This document shows positions 1-9,300 of a stretch of 64,000 nucleotides of DNA, piece by piece. Location: contig NZ_JNXG01000011.1 in assembly GCF_000717025.1 (NCBI RefSeq), positions 1 through 64,000 of the forward strand, read 5' to 3'. The notes beneath the pieces were generated by a model. That model was not told the origin of the DNA. It saw only the letters and a list, made by a program, of their open reading frames with translations, and ran no database searches. Made by a program: the position numbers and the translations under genes. Numbering within the stretch: position 1 is the first letter of the stretch; each line of letters begins with the position of its first letter. The DNA comes from Streptomyces atroolivaceus (GTDB lineage: Bacteria; Actinomycetota; Actinomycetes; Streptomycetales; Streptomycetaceae).

Positions 1-3000
1 AACGTCGATGACCACGTTCCTGTCCCGCGCCAGATCACGGAACCCCTTGAAAGCCTTCTCCGGCATCCCGTACGCATGCCGAGCCGTGTAGGAGTTGACG
101 TCGGTCGGGTTCAGCGGAGGGGGCGTCGGCTTCCCCTTGTCGACGGTGTCCGTGGGCGCCGGGTCCTGCAGGCGACGCGCCAGCTCGGCGGTGTCCTCGG
201 GGCCGAGAGCCAGATCGGACAGCGGCAGCGGCGCACCCGACAGCGACCAGACGACCTCCGCCGACGGCGCGTAGGCGAGTCCGCGCACGTCCTCCCGCGA
301 AACCAGCGTGGTCGGGGGGAGTTCGGGCGGCGGTGCCGGCAGCAGTTCGCCGAGCGTGGTGCCCGGGCCGGCATCCGCCCGCAAGCCGGCTGCCGCGCGC
401 AGGAACGCGGTGTACTGCGCGGGAGTGAGGTCGGCGGCGGGACCAGCCGTCGTGCTGCCGGTGACGGTGTGCCAGTCGGTCACCATCCGGCGCAGCAGAT
501 CGGGGGTCATGCGGCCGTCTCCGTAGCGGGCCGCGCTGTCCGCGTCCAGCCATCGCAGACCGTCCACATAAGCGAGTCCGGCGAGCAACTCCGCGTTCTC
601 CGGTCGCTGTTCGGCGTCCGGTCCGAGGGCGTCGCGCAGCGTACGGACCTGCTGGAGGGTGCGGGCGCGCGCGAACACGTCCGCCGGGCCCGGGCCCGAG
701 TGCAGACCGGCATCGCGGGCGGACCGGTCCAGGTCGGTGCCGCTGGGCTCCGGCGTGAACAGCCGCCACCGCCCCGGCCCGTCCGTGCCCTCGGTGAGCA
801 CCGCGCGGACCTCGCCGTCCTGGTCGCGGGCCGTACCCACCTCGGTTGTCGGCGCGTACACCGACCGCCCGGTTTCGTTCGCGACGTGCTGCGCCACCGG
901 CAGGCCCGCGATCGCCGGCTGCTGTCCGGTCTTGCAGGAGTACAGCACCAGCGGCCGGCCCTCATCGCCGTCCACCGCCCAGGACTTGAGCAGCTTGCCG
1001 AGCTGGACACCGCTGACCTCCACGCTGGGCCGCGCCGCGTCCTCGGTGCCGAGCGTGACGGTACGGGGAGTGCCGTGGTTCACGAGGTAGTCGGCGCCCC
1101 GTCCGGTGCCGGCACCGGGGAGCGGGGCCGGCGGCCCGGTGAAGACCGTTCGGGTGGTACTCGGCGCCCCTTCGGTCCCCGCGACGGGGTTCGTCGACGG
1201 CGGCAGGGCGGACGAGCCGGCGGTGGACACGGTGCGTACGCCGCGGAAGGTGTCCTGGCCGATCAGCGCCCGACGCCCCGCGTCACGTGCCGTACCGTCC
1301 TCAGCCGGGCTCTGCGAGATGGTCAGCGTGTGGACGGCACGGCCCGGCGGGGGCTGCACCGTCGCATCCGGCACCAGGCGCCGCACCTGACTGAGCGGCA
1401 CCGTGAGGCCGTCCAGGGTGACGACGGAAGGCTCGGCCGCCGGCCGCCGGGGACCGTTGCCCTCGCCGTCGACGGCACCGCCGTCGGAGGGGCGTACGAC
1501 GACCCGGGCTGACGGCGAGGGAAGTGGCACGGACGGCGTCGCGGAGGTGCCGCTCGACGAGGAGAGAACGGGCGGTGGCGGGGTGATGCCCACGGTGCCG
1601 GTGCCGTGTCCTGCGCCGGGGCTGGAGGCCTCTCCGCCGGTCACGGCATTGCCCCGGTCGCCCTTGTCCGACTCAAGGTGCACTTCGGAGGCCGTCTCGG
1701 TCCAGGGACGCGACAGGGTCGCGAGCTTGTCCGGGGCGGATACGGCGGTGTCGGTGGAGTCCGGACCGACTCCGTTGCTGTGTGCGGGAGTCGACTTCTC
1801 CGGGGGCGCCACCGACGGGGGTATGTCCGTGGAGGTGACGAACGGGTCGCTGTCGGCCGTCGCGGTGCTCTCGGTGGCGGGCCGGTCCGTCGGGCCGAGG
1901 GCATCCGCGAGCGGCAGCAGCACGTCCGCACCGGGGAACGCGGTGTCCGTGGTGGTGCCGGTGGTGCCGTCAGCCGTCGCGGCGGGCGCCGGACCGGTGA
2001 GCGGGCGGACCTGGACCGGGGCGCCCGGCCCCTCGCGAGTCAGCTCGACCGCGGCACGTACCGGGCGCCCTGCCCCGTCCGGCGTGACCGCCGGTCCGAG
2101 CACCACGGCCCGGTCGGTCCCGGCCCCGTCCAGCAGCTCGGCCGCCTCCGGCGACCCCTCCCCCGGCGGCGGCACCGCCGAGACCACGATGGTCAGTGGC
2201 GCCGCCGAGGTGGGCTCGAGGTTCCCGGCGCGGGTGGAGCCGGACTTCACGTCGGCTGTGCCGCTGCCCTCGCGTACGTCCGCTGTGCCGCTGCCCTCGC
2301 GCACGTCCGCTGTGCCGCTGCCCTCGCGCACGTCCGCTGTGCCGCTGCCCTCCCGTACGTCCGCTGTGCCGCTGCCCTCCCGTACGTCCGCTGTGCCGCT
2401 GCCCTCCCGTACGTCTGCTGTGCCGCTGCCCTCGCGCACGTCCGCTGTGCCGCTGCCCTCCCGTACGTCCGCTGTGCCGCTGCCCTCGCGCACGTCCGCT
2501 GTGCCGCTGCCCTCGCGCACGCCCGCCGCGTCATCGCCATCGCGTACGTCGCCGGTGCTGTCGAACGATCCGGTGGTGCTCAGCTTCGGTGGAGCGGTCG
2601 TGGTGTCGACCGCCGGATCGGTGGCGGGGGCGGGGTCGCCGGTCCCGGTGACGACGGCGGTCGTGTCGACGGCCGGCGCCGTGGCCGGGTTGACGGCCGG
2701 GGCAGGGTCACCGTCTCCGGAGTGCGGCGTGACGCCGGCACCGGTCGACCCGGCGGCCTGCGCAGTGTTCTGCGGGGAGTCGTCCGCCGCCGTCGGCGAG
2801 CCGTCCACCGGTGCCACGCCGTCCGGGGTGCGGGTGCCCTGGGGCGATGTGGCGGAGGGAGCCGTGCCGCCTCCGGCGGTGGGGACGCCACCCGGCCGGG
2901 CTCCGGCGCCCGGGCCGGATGCGGCGGAGTTCGTGGGGCTGCCGCCGGTGGCGACGGGAGCGCTGTTCCCCTGGGCGGGCAGCGTAGCCGTACCGTCGTT

Positions 3001-5241
3001 CTGCCCGGCCGCTTCGTCCGAGGATCCCTGGGTGCCGCCGTCCCGGGAGCCGTTGTCCTGTCCGGCCGCGTCGTCCAGGGACTCCGGGGTCCTGGCGTCC
3101 CGGGAACCGTCGTTCCGCTGGGACTCCTGGACGTCGTTTCGCGGTGGCCCCTGGGCCTCGCTCCCCGGAGTCTCCTGGACGTCGTTCTGCGGAGGCGTCA
3201 CGGCAGAGTTCGCCGGTACATCCACGGCGACGTTCTCCGGAGCCCCGGACGCGGCACCCTGCTCTTCGGCCACGTCGTCGAACCGTGCGTCCGGGCCGGG
3301 GTCCACCACCGGATCGGCCTGGCCCCCGGCGGGACGCGCGGCGGTGTCTCCCGGAGCCGTGACGGGGCTGCTGCCGGAGGTGCCCGGCGCGCCCACCGCG
3401 GTCGGGCCGTTCCCGGGCGTGGCGGTGTCCGCCGTGACGGGAGCTGCGCCCACGGTGATCGGCGGCTCCACCGAGACCTGCGTACCGAAGCCGTCGAGCG
3501 CGCGGCGGACCTCGTCCGTGTCGACCTGGGTGGCGGGGCTGTTCCCGGCGGGCACCACCCGGACCTCGGGCAGCTGCGACAGGTTGCCGTGCAGTCCGTC
3601 ACGGACACCGATCTCGGCGCTGCTGGGCGGCTGGGCCCCGCGCAGCGCGGCGAGGTCACGCAGCGCCTGCTCTCGGACCTCTGCCGAACCGTGGTGGACC
3701 TGCTGCCACAGCTCGTTCTGGGCGGCGGTCACGGGCAGCGCGCCCGGCGAGTACGGCGGCGGGTCCAGGGTCGTGTACGGCGGCGGGCTCTCGGAGAAGT
3801 GGGGCGAAGTCCCGGATGTGTAGGGCGGGGGCGACTCGCTGCCGGCGACGTCCCCCTGTCCGGTGGTCTGCGGGGTGACCGGCGGGGACGGGGCGAGGGT
3901 GGGGCCGTCGCCGCCCGTGGTGTCCGTACGCGAGGGACCCTCGGCGCGGTCGGAACCGCCACCGGAGCGCGAAGGACTGTCGGCGTCGCTGTCGCCGCTG
4001 GAGACGGTGGGCGGCTGGTGGCGCAACTTGTCGATGGCGTGGCGCAGTTCGGCGGCACTGTTCACGGCGGTGTCGCTGAGCGTGGCCTCGACCTGGCTGC
4101 TGATGCCCGCGCCGACGAAGGTCGACCAGCTGGTGGACCAGTCGCCCTCGAAGGCGCCCTTGATCAGGATCTCCGCGAGCGCCTCACCGGAGCCGGCGGC
4201 GAGGAAGTCGGCCGTCCCCTTGAGTCCGTAGTGCCCGGCCAGCGCACCAGGCCGGTCGGCGTTGTTCCGCAGGAGCTGGTTGTTCCGCCACAGCTCGGTG
4301 TTGTTCCGGAAGGAGAGCGGGTTGTTCCGGAAGGTGACCGGCACGTTGCCGGAGAGGTCGGGGCCGTTCCCGTTCGGGGTGGGGCCGGGGCGGTCGAGGG
4401 GGTCGCGGTCGGGGTTCGGGGTGGGGTCGGGGTTCGGCTTGGGGTTCGGACCGTTGTTCGGGAGGTCGAGGTCCGGGCTGTTCTTCAGGTTGGGGTTGTT
4501 CTTGAAGTCGAGGTCCGGGTTGTTCTTGAGGAAGTTGTTGTCGTAGCTCCTGACGATGCTCCTCGCGAAATCGTCGAAGACGCTGGTGAAGAGGCCCGCC
4601 GCGGCGCCGAACGCGGCGGCCTTGCCGATGTCGCTCCAGTCGATGCCGTCGGGGCGGCGGCCGTCCGGGGCGAAGTTCATCATCGCCAGCCGCACCGCGA
4701 AGGTCGTGAACGCCTCGGCGAACGCCTCGGTCAGCGAGGGCGCGAGGTGCAGCCGCTGGAGCAGGTGGCTCAGCGTGGTGAGGATGAAGAACCGGCTGCG
4801 CATCTTGGCCAGCATGATCTGACTGGCCGAGGCGCCTCCGGTGAAGAAGGACAACGCCAGATAGATGGTGATCTCGATGAGCAGCCTGATGATCTCGGCG
4901 ATGACCTGCCACTTGGACTCCATGATGTCCATGGAGGTCTTCCGCCGGCCCTCGGCGATCTTGTCGAGCTGTTCGGCGAAGTCGCGCAGGTAGTTCTTGC
5001 CGCCGTCGTCGATGAGCATGCCCATCGCCTTGCCGTACGACTTGGCGAGGTCGTCCGGCATGGACTCGCCGATGTCGTGGACCGACTTGTCGATCAGCGA
5101 GGACAGCCTGTCCAGCTTCCGGCCGAGGCCGGAATAGGGCCGACGGCTCTCGTACGCGAGATCCTCGTCGGCGTCCATGAGCCTCTCCCCGGTGAGGATG
5201 AAGATCATCGCGTTGACTTCGGGCGACACCTGGATGCTCAT
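1..5241 (-). CDS. Giant T7SS-associated polymorphic toxin-like protein (3' end outside the window)
   Basis: An open frame of 1747 codons starts at the ATG at 5241 and reaches base 1 with no stop, so the C-terminus lies outside the window. In order it shows: an alpha-helical N-terminal domain (about 1-205) with a hydrophobic helix near 95-115, placed like the secretion domain of large Streptomyces T7SS substrates; an Asn/Pro-rich linker (about 210-310); three PPPY motifs (about 467-500); a long Pro/Ser/Thr/Ala/Gly-rich stalk with nine-residue repeats (about 899-998); and a compact module near 1380-1460 with His1389 (NHGTP) and Cys1436 (LVLYSCKTG), the pattern of C80/caspase-like 'lonely Cys' domains. 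The last visible residues (from Met1726, GMPEKAFKGFRDLARDRNVV) resemble the start of the anthrax edema factor adenylyl cyclase domain. It follows a WXG100-like gene by 81 nt. Secretion by the neighbouring ESX machine is inferred; the warhead identity is tentative. Confidence 0.8.
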   Translation of the reverse strand, partial: MSIQVSPEVNAMIFILTGERLMDADEDLAYESRRPYSGLGRKLDRLSSLIDKSVHDIGESMPDDLAKSYGKAMGMLIDDGGKNYLRDFAEQLDKIAEGRRKTSMDIMESKWQVIAEIIRLLIEITIYLALSFFTGGASASQIMLAKMRSRFFILTTLSHLLQRLHLAPSLTEAFAEAFTTFAVRLAMMNFAPDGRRPDGIDWSDIGKAAAFGAAAGLFTSVFDDFARSIVRSYDNNFLKNNPDLDFKNNPNLKNSPDLDLPNNGPNPKPNPDPTPNPDRDPLDRPGPTPNGNGPDLSGNVPVTFRNNPLSFRNNTELWRNNQLLRNNADRPGALAGHYGLKGTADFLAAGSGEALAEILIKGAFEGDWSTSWSTFVGAGISSQVEATLSDTAVNSAAELRHAIDKLRHQPPTVSSGDSDADSPSRSGGGSDRAEGPSRTDTTGGDGPTLAPSPPVTPQTTGQGDVAGSESPPPYTSGTSPHFSESPPPYTTLDPPPYSPGALPVTAAQNELWQQVHHGSAEVREQALRDLAALRGAQPPSSAEIGVRDGLHGNLSQLPEVRVVPAGNSPATQVDTDEVRRALDGFGTQVSVEPPITVGAAPVTADTATPGNGPTAVGAPGTSGSSPVTAPGDTAARPAGGQADPVVDPGPDARFDDVAEEQGAASGAPENVAVDVPANSAVTPPQNDVQETPGSEAQGPPRNDVQESQRNDGSRDARTPESLDDAAGQDNGSRDGGTQGSSDEAAGQNDGTATLPAQGNSAPVATGGSPTNSAASGPGAGARPGGVPTAGGGTAPSATSPQGTRTPDGVAPVDGSPTAADDSPQNTAQAAGSTGAGVTPHSGDGDPAPAVNPATAPAVDTTAVVTGTGDPAPATDPAVDTTTAPPKLSTTGSFDSTGDVRDGDDAAGVREGSGTADVREGSGTADVREGSGTADVREGSGTADVREGSGTADVREGSGTADVREGSGTADVREGSGTADVREGSGTADVREGSGTADVKSGSTRAGNLEPTSAAPLTIVVSAVPPPGEGSPEAAELLDGAGTDRAVVLGPAVTPDGAGRPVRAAVELTREGPGAPVQVRPLTGPAPAATADGTTGTTTDTAFPGADVLLPLADALGPTDRPATESTATADSDPFVTSTDIPPSVAPPEKSTPAHSNGVGPDSTDTAVSAPDKLATLSRPWTETASEVHLESDKGDRGNAVTGGEASSPGAGHGTGTVGITPPPPVLSSSSGTSATPSVPLPSPSARVVVRPSDGGAVDGEGNGPRRPAAEPSVVTLDGLTVPLSQVRRLVPDATVQPPPGRAVHTLTISQSPAEDGTARDAGRRALIGQDTFRGVRTVSTAGSSALPPSTNPVAGTEGAPSTTRTVFTGPPAPLPGAGTGRGADYLVNHGTPRTVTLGTEDAARPSVEVSGVQLGKLLKSWAVDGDEGRPLVLYSCKTGQQPAIAGLPVAQHVANETGRSVYAPTTEVGTARDQDGEVRAVLTEGTDGPGRWRLFTPEPSGTDLDRSARDAGLHSGPGPADVFARARTLQQVRTLRDALGPDAEQRPENAELLAGLAYVDGLRWLDADSAARYGDGRMTPDLLRRMVTDWHTVTGSTTAGPAADLTPAQYTAFLRAAAGLRADAGPGTTLGELLPAPPPELPPTTLVSREDVRGLAYAPSAEVVWSLSGAPLPLSDLALGPEDTAELARRLQDPAPTDTVDKGKPTPPPLNPTDVNSYTARHAYGMPEKAFKGFRDLARDRNVVIDV
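2249..2545 (-). repeat. 27-nt in-frame tandem repeat in the toxin stalk
   Basis: Ten near-identical 27-nt units (2249-2518) and one degenerate unit (2519-2545) encode the nine-residue motif DVREGSGTA on the minus strand. Units differ mainly by synonymous cgt/cgc and tcc/tcg changes. Because 27 is divisible by 3, copy-number change keeps the reading frame, so the stalk length can vary without destroying the protein. Confidence 0.95.
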
Positions 5242-5322
5242 CGGGGACCGTCCAGGAGCCCGCGCGGGCAGGACGGAGCTGCCGCTCCCGGCGTGGTGCG
5301 GGAGCGGCCTGCGGCGCGTCGG

Positions 5323-5694
5323 TCAGCGGCGCCCATGCCCGCCTGGGCCGCCGTCGAGTCCGTCGGTGTTGATGCGGTTGGTGCCCTGCTCGACGTCCTC
5401 GATGTTGCGGTCCCGGGTGTCCTTCATCATCCGGACCTGACCGAGAGTGGCGTCGGTGATGCCCACCAGGGCATCGCGGATGGACAGCATGGTGTCCTTG
5501 GTGGTCTGCCGTTCCTTCTGCTCCTGCGGCCTGGCCTTCTCCGCGAACTCGCCCTCCGTGCCCGGCCACTTCACCGTGGGTGCCAGCTCGTCGAGGAACT
5601 CCTCGGTCATGCTCCTGGTCAGGGTGCCGATCTCCTCCAGCTGCTTCGCCAGAGCCTCGATGCGATGCGGGTCTACGTAGTACCGCTGTCCCAT
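5323..5694 (-). CDS. WXG100-like ESX partner protein next to the toxin
   Basis: A 123-residue protein with no signal peptide. It is predicted to be two helices separated by a turn carrying Trp43-Pro-Gly45, the W-x-G hairpin of the WXG100 superfamily; the second half is a long amphipathic helix. It begins 2 nt after the stop of the YbaB-like gene and has a GAGAGGA ribosome binding site that overlaps that stop region. It lies directly upstream of the giant toxin. In ESX systems such small proteins pair with the helical N-terminus of large substrates and bring them to EccC, which is the likely job here. The WPG motif and location are seen; pairing with the toxin is inferred. Confidence 0.7.
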   Translation of the reverse strand: MGQRYYVDPHRIEALAKQLEEIGTLTRSMTEEFLDELAPTVKWPGTEGEFAEKARPQEQKERQTTKDTMLSIRDALVGITDATLGQVRMMKDTRDRNIEDVEQGTNRINTDGLDGGPGGHGRR

Positions 5695-5696
5695 CG

Positions 5697-6149
5697 TCAG
5701 TCCTCTCCCTCGTCGCCGAGCGCGTCCCGCCAGGCGGGGGCGGTCTGACCGCGTGCCGTGTCCCCGTCGTCCTCGCGCAGCACCTCGGGACCGAAGATGC
5801 GCTCCCAGTCCATCTCGAAACCCTTCAGCTCCGGCACGTTGCTGCTGGGCTCGGCGAAGGGCGCCATCGCCTTCATCACGTGCCGGTTCATCTTCAGGCG
5901 CGCCGCGCTCGCCGCCTCCAGAACGCTGGCGGCCAGCTCCTGCGGGGACATGTCGCGGTACTTGTTCTCCAGGAAGTCGATCCCGGTCAGCTCACCCTGC
6001 GGGCCCGCCGTGGCACGGACCGCGCGGTCGGAGGAGAGCGCCGCGAACGACGCCGTCCGCAGCTCACGCTCTGTGCGCGCGACCGCCTCCTGGGCCGCCT
6101 GCAGTTCGGCCATGGCCTTCTCGAGTCGCTTCTCCAGCGGTTCCGTCAT
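5697..6149 (-). CDS. YbaB/EbfC-family nucleoid-associated-like protein of the T7SS cluster
   Basis: A 150-residue protein with an N-terminal heptad-rich helix (EKRLEKAMAELQAAQEAVAR). This is followed by a strand-rich middle (RAVRATAGPQGELTGIDFLE) and a helix (MSPQELAASVLEAASAARLK), the order of the YbaB/EbfC fold, and then an acidic tail. YbaB-like proteins recur in actinobacterial ESX loci, where EspL-type members are thought to act as cytosolic chaperones or regulators rather than bulk DNA binders. The ATG at 6149 has a GGAAGGGAG ribosome binding site. It is the second gene upstream of the toxin, in a tight minus-strand run. Family assignment is fairly secure; the exact role is unknown. Confidence 0.7.
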   Translation of the reverse strand: MTEPLEKRLEKAMAELQAAQEAVARTERELRTASFAALSSDRAVRATAGPQGELTGIDFLENKYRDMSPQELAASVLEAASAARLKMNRHVMKAMAPFAEPSSNVPELKGFEMDWERIFGPEVLREDDGDTARGQTAPAWRDALGDEGED

Positions 6150-6328
6150 GCTCGCTCCCTTCCTCTCCGTCGGTCTCTGCGTGCGTCCGTACGTCCGGAC
6201 GACGGGGTCCGGTCCCGGTCACCGGCGTCAACTGCTCCGATGATCTTGCCTGGTGATGGCCCCGTCGCGAAAGCCGGGGTCGGACGGGGCCCTCGTCCGC
6301 GCGCCGCCGCGCCGGACCTGAGCAGGGA

Positions 6329-9300
6329 TCACCGGCCGATCACGGACGGGGTGCCGCCCTCCTCGGTGCCCCACACGTCCGCGTCCTCCTCCAGGAAGTC
6401 GGCGGAAGTGGTGGGCCTGCGGCCCGGCTCCGTCGCCTCCTCCTGGGAATCACCGCCGGTGGTCGTCACCCGGGAGGCCGGGGCCAGGAAGGTGTCGCTG
6501 TCCTCCTGCCGGTTCCACGGGCTGCGTCGGCGCCGGTTGCGACGCTCGCTCTCCTCGGCCGCGTCGACCAGTACGGCGCGCACCCGCTCGCCGTTGCCCT
6601 TCTCGCCGCCCCCGCCCATGCCGCCCATGCCGCCGCCCATCGGCATGCCGGGGCTGCCGGGCATGCCCGGGGCGCCGGGGGCACCCCCGGCCGCGGAGGA
6701 GGCGAGCGGGGCGCCCGCGCCGGCTGTGGCGCTGTCGGAGAGGGGGGCGACCCCGGCCGCGCCACCGTTCAGGGAGACGGAGCCCGCCCCGGAGAGGCCG
6801 CCGCCGGGGACCGCGGTGCTTCCCTGGCCACCGCCGACACCGAGCTCGGAGAACGCCACGTCCCTGCTGGTGGTACCGCCGCCACCGATGCCTCCGCCGG
6901 ACCCGTTGAGACCGCCGAGGCCGTCGAGACTGCCGAGGTCGTTCAGGCCGCCCAGATCCCCGATGGTGCCCGGACTGTCCAGGCCGACAGATGTGTTGAG
7001 GTCCTTCAGGTCGACCGTCTCGGTCCTGCCCTGCGGGTCGGTGATGGTGGCGACACCCGTGTCCGGGTCGATGATCTGGGTGCTGCCGTCCGGGAAGGTG
7101 GTGTTCAGCCGGCCTTCGTCCAGGAAGGTGGTGGAGCCGTCCGGGTTGGTGACCTTCGCCCCGTGGGTGAGGTCGGTCTCCACGGTGGAGCCGTCGGGGC
7201 CGGTACTGGTGAACATCCCGCTCTCCGGGTCGAAGACGCCCTTGCTGCCATCCGCGAACGTGGTGGCGAAGTCGTCGTTCAGGAGCGCGGTGTGCCCGCC
7301 CGTCGGGGTCTCCAGGCCGTTGATGCCACCGAGGTCTCCCAGGTCGCCGAGACCGTTCGCGCCGTTCAGACCGCCCAGGTTGCCGAGGTTCTCGGTCGTG
7401 GTCGTACCGTCCGGGGCGGTGGACGTGGCCTGACCGGTCGTCGAGTCCACGACCTGGGTGGTGCCGTCGGGGAACGTCGTCGTCAGCTTGCCGTCGTCAC
7501 CCAGCGACGTGACCGACCCGTCCGGGTTGGTCACCTCCATGCCGCCACCCAGGTCCTGCGTGGTGACACTGCCGTCCGGGTGGGTGGTGGTCAGCAGCCC
7601 GCTGTCCGGATCGAAGGCCGTGCTGGAGCCATCCGGGAAGTCGGTGGTCAGAGCGCCGTCACTGAGCTGCGTACTGCCACCGGTCGGAGTCTCCAGGGAC
7701 CCGCCGGCGCCGTTCAGACCGCCCAGGTTGCCGAGGTTCTCGGTCGTGGTCGTACCGTCCGGGGCGGTGGACGTGGCCTGACCGGTCGTCGGGTCCACGA
7801 CCTGGGTGGTGCCGTCGGGGAACGTCGTCGTCAGCTTGCCGTCGTCACCCAGCGACGTGACCGACCCGTCCGGGTTGGTCACCCGCGTGCCGTCGCCCAG
7901 GTCCTGCGTGGTGACACTGCCGTCCGGGTGGGTGGTGGTCAGCAGCCCGCTGTCCGGGTCGAAGGCCGTGCTGGAGCCATCCGGGAAGTCGGTGGTCAGA
8001 GCGCCGTCACTGAGCTGCGTACTGCCACCGGTCGGAGTCTCCAGGGAGCCGCCGGCGCCGTTGTTCAGGTCACCGAGACTGCCGAGGTTCTGGGTGATCG
8101 CCTCGTTGGCCGCGTCGGTGGCGTTCCTCGTCCCTCCCGGGCCGTTGAGGTTTCCGAGGTTGCCCAGGTTCTGGGCGACCGGCGGTGCGACCGCCGTGGG
8201 CGACTGGTTCTCACCGCCCGGGTTGTTCACGTCGCCGAGGTTGCCGAGCTCCTCGGACACCACTTGGTTCAGGTCGTCGGTGCCGCCCTGGCCGTTGAGG
8301 TTCCCGAGGTCACCATTGCTCTCGGTGACCGGGATGTTCAGCAGCTCGTCGAGGTTCTGCTCCTTGACCGCGTTGGGATCGTTGATCCCACCGAGGCTCT
8401 CCTCCACGATCCTCTGCTGTTCCTCGGCCTCCCGCTTGGCCTCTTCCTGCTGGAGCCGCTGTTCCTCACGCAGCTCGTCCTGGTACTGCTTGTCCTCCTC
8501 GCGCTGCTGGTTCTGCTCGTTCCGCAGCTCGTCCTGGAGGTTCTTGGCCTCTTCCTGCTCGAGCCGCTGTTCCTCGCGCAGCTCGTCCTGGTACTTCTTG
8601 TCCTCCTCGCGCTGCTGGTTCTGCTCGTTCCGCAGCTCGTCCTGGAGTTTCTTGGCCTCTTCCTGCTCGAGCCGCTGTTCTTCGCGCAGCTCGTCCTGGT
8701 ACTTCTTGTCCTCCTCGCGCTGCTGTTTCTGCTCCTCGCGCAGCTCGTCCTGGTACTTCCTGTCCTCCTCGCGCTGCCGCTCCTGCTCCTCGCGCAACTC
8801 GTCCTGGTACTTGCGGTTCTCCTCGTTCTGCCGGTTGACCTCCTCCTTCTCCTCCTCGAGCTTCCTCTCCTGGTAGTCCTCCGAAGCCGTGCTGGTCGAC
8901 TTCGGCTTGGGCACGTTGTCGGAGAAGTCCTTGCCCAGTTCGAGGAAGTGGTTGTTGAGGGCCGACTGCACCTCCTTGGCGGGACCGACCAGGTACTCGT
9001 CGACGCCCTTGTTCCAGATCTCGACCGCCTTGTCGCCGACCTTCGCCCAGTTGGCGATGTCGGTGAGGTCTCCGTAGTCGGGGTGCACCTGGGAGAAGCC
9101 GCCCTTCGGGCTGTGACTGACGGTCGTCATGTACCGGGTGGTGTAGGACTTGATGTCAGTCATGGCGACGTTGTTCGTGTCCACCCACTGGGCGAGGTCG
9201 TCCAGGACGTAGCGCAGCACCCGGTGCGGGTCGTAGTACGAGGATTTCGCCCAGCTCAGCCAGGCCTCCAACAGCTTGTTGGCGGCGTCCACCAGGTACG

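Noticed and set aside
2249..2545. Possible CRISPR array of 27-bp repeats
   Set aside because: Units abut directly with no spacers, and they are in-frame coding repeats.
1403..3823. Long plus-strand open frames (806 and 1380 codons) over the toxin region
   Set aside because: They are antisense to the toxin frame, which is open for 1747 codons with proper start, domains and codon bias; the plus-strand products are repeats of the low-complexity DNA.
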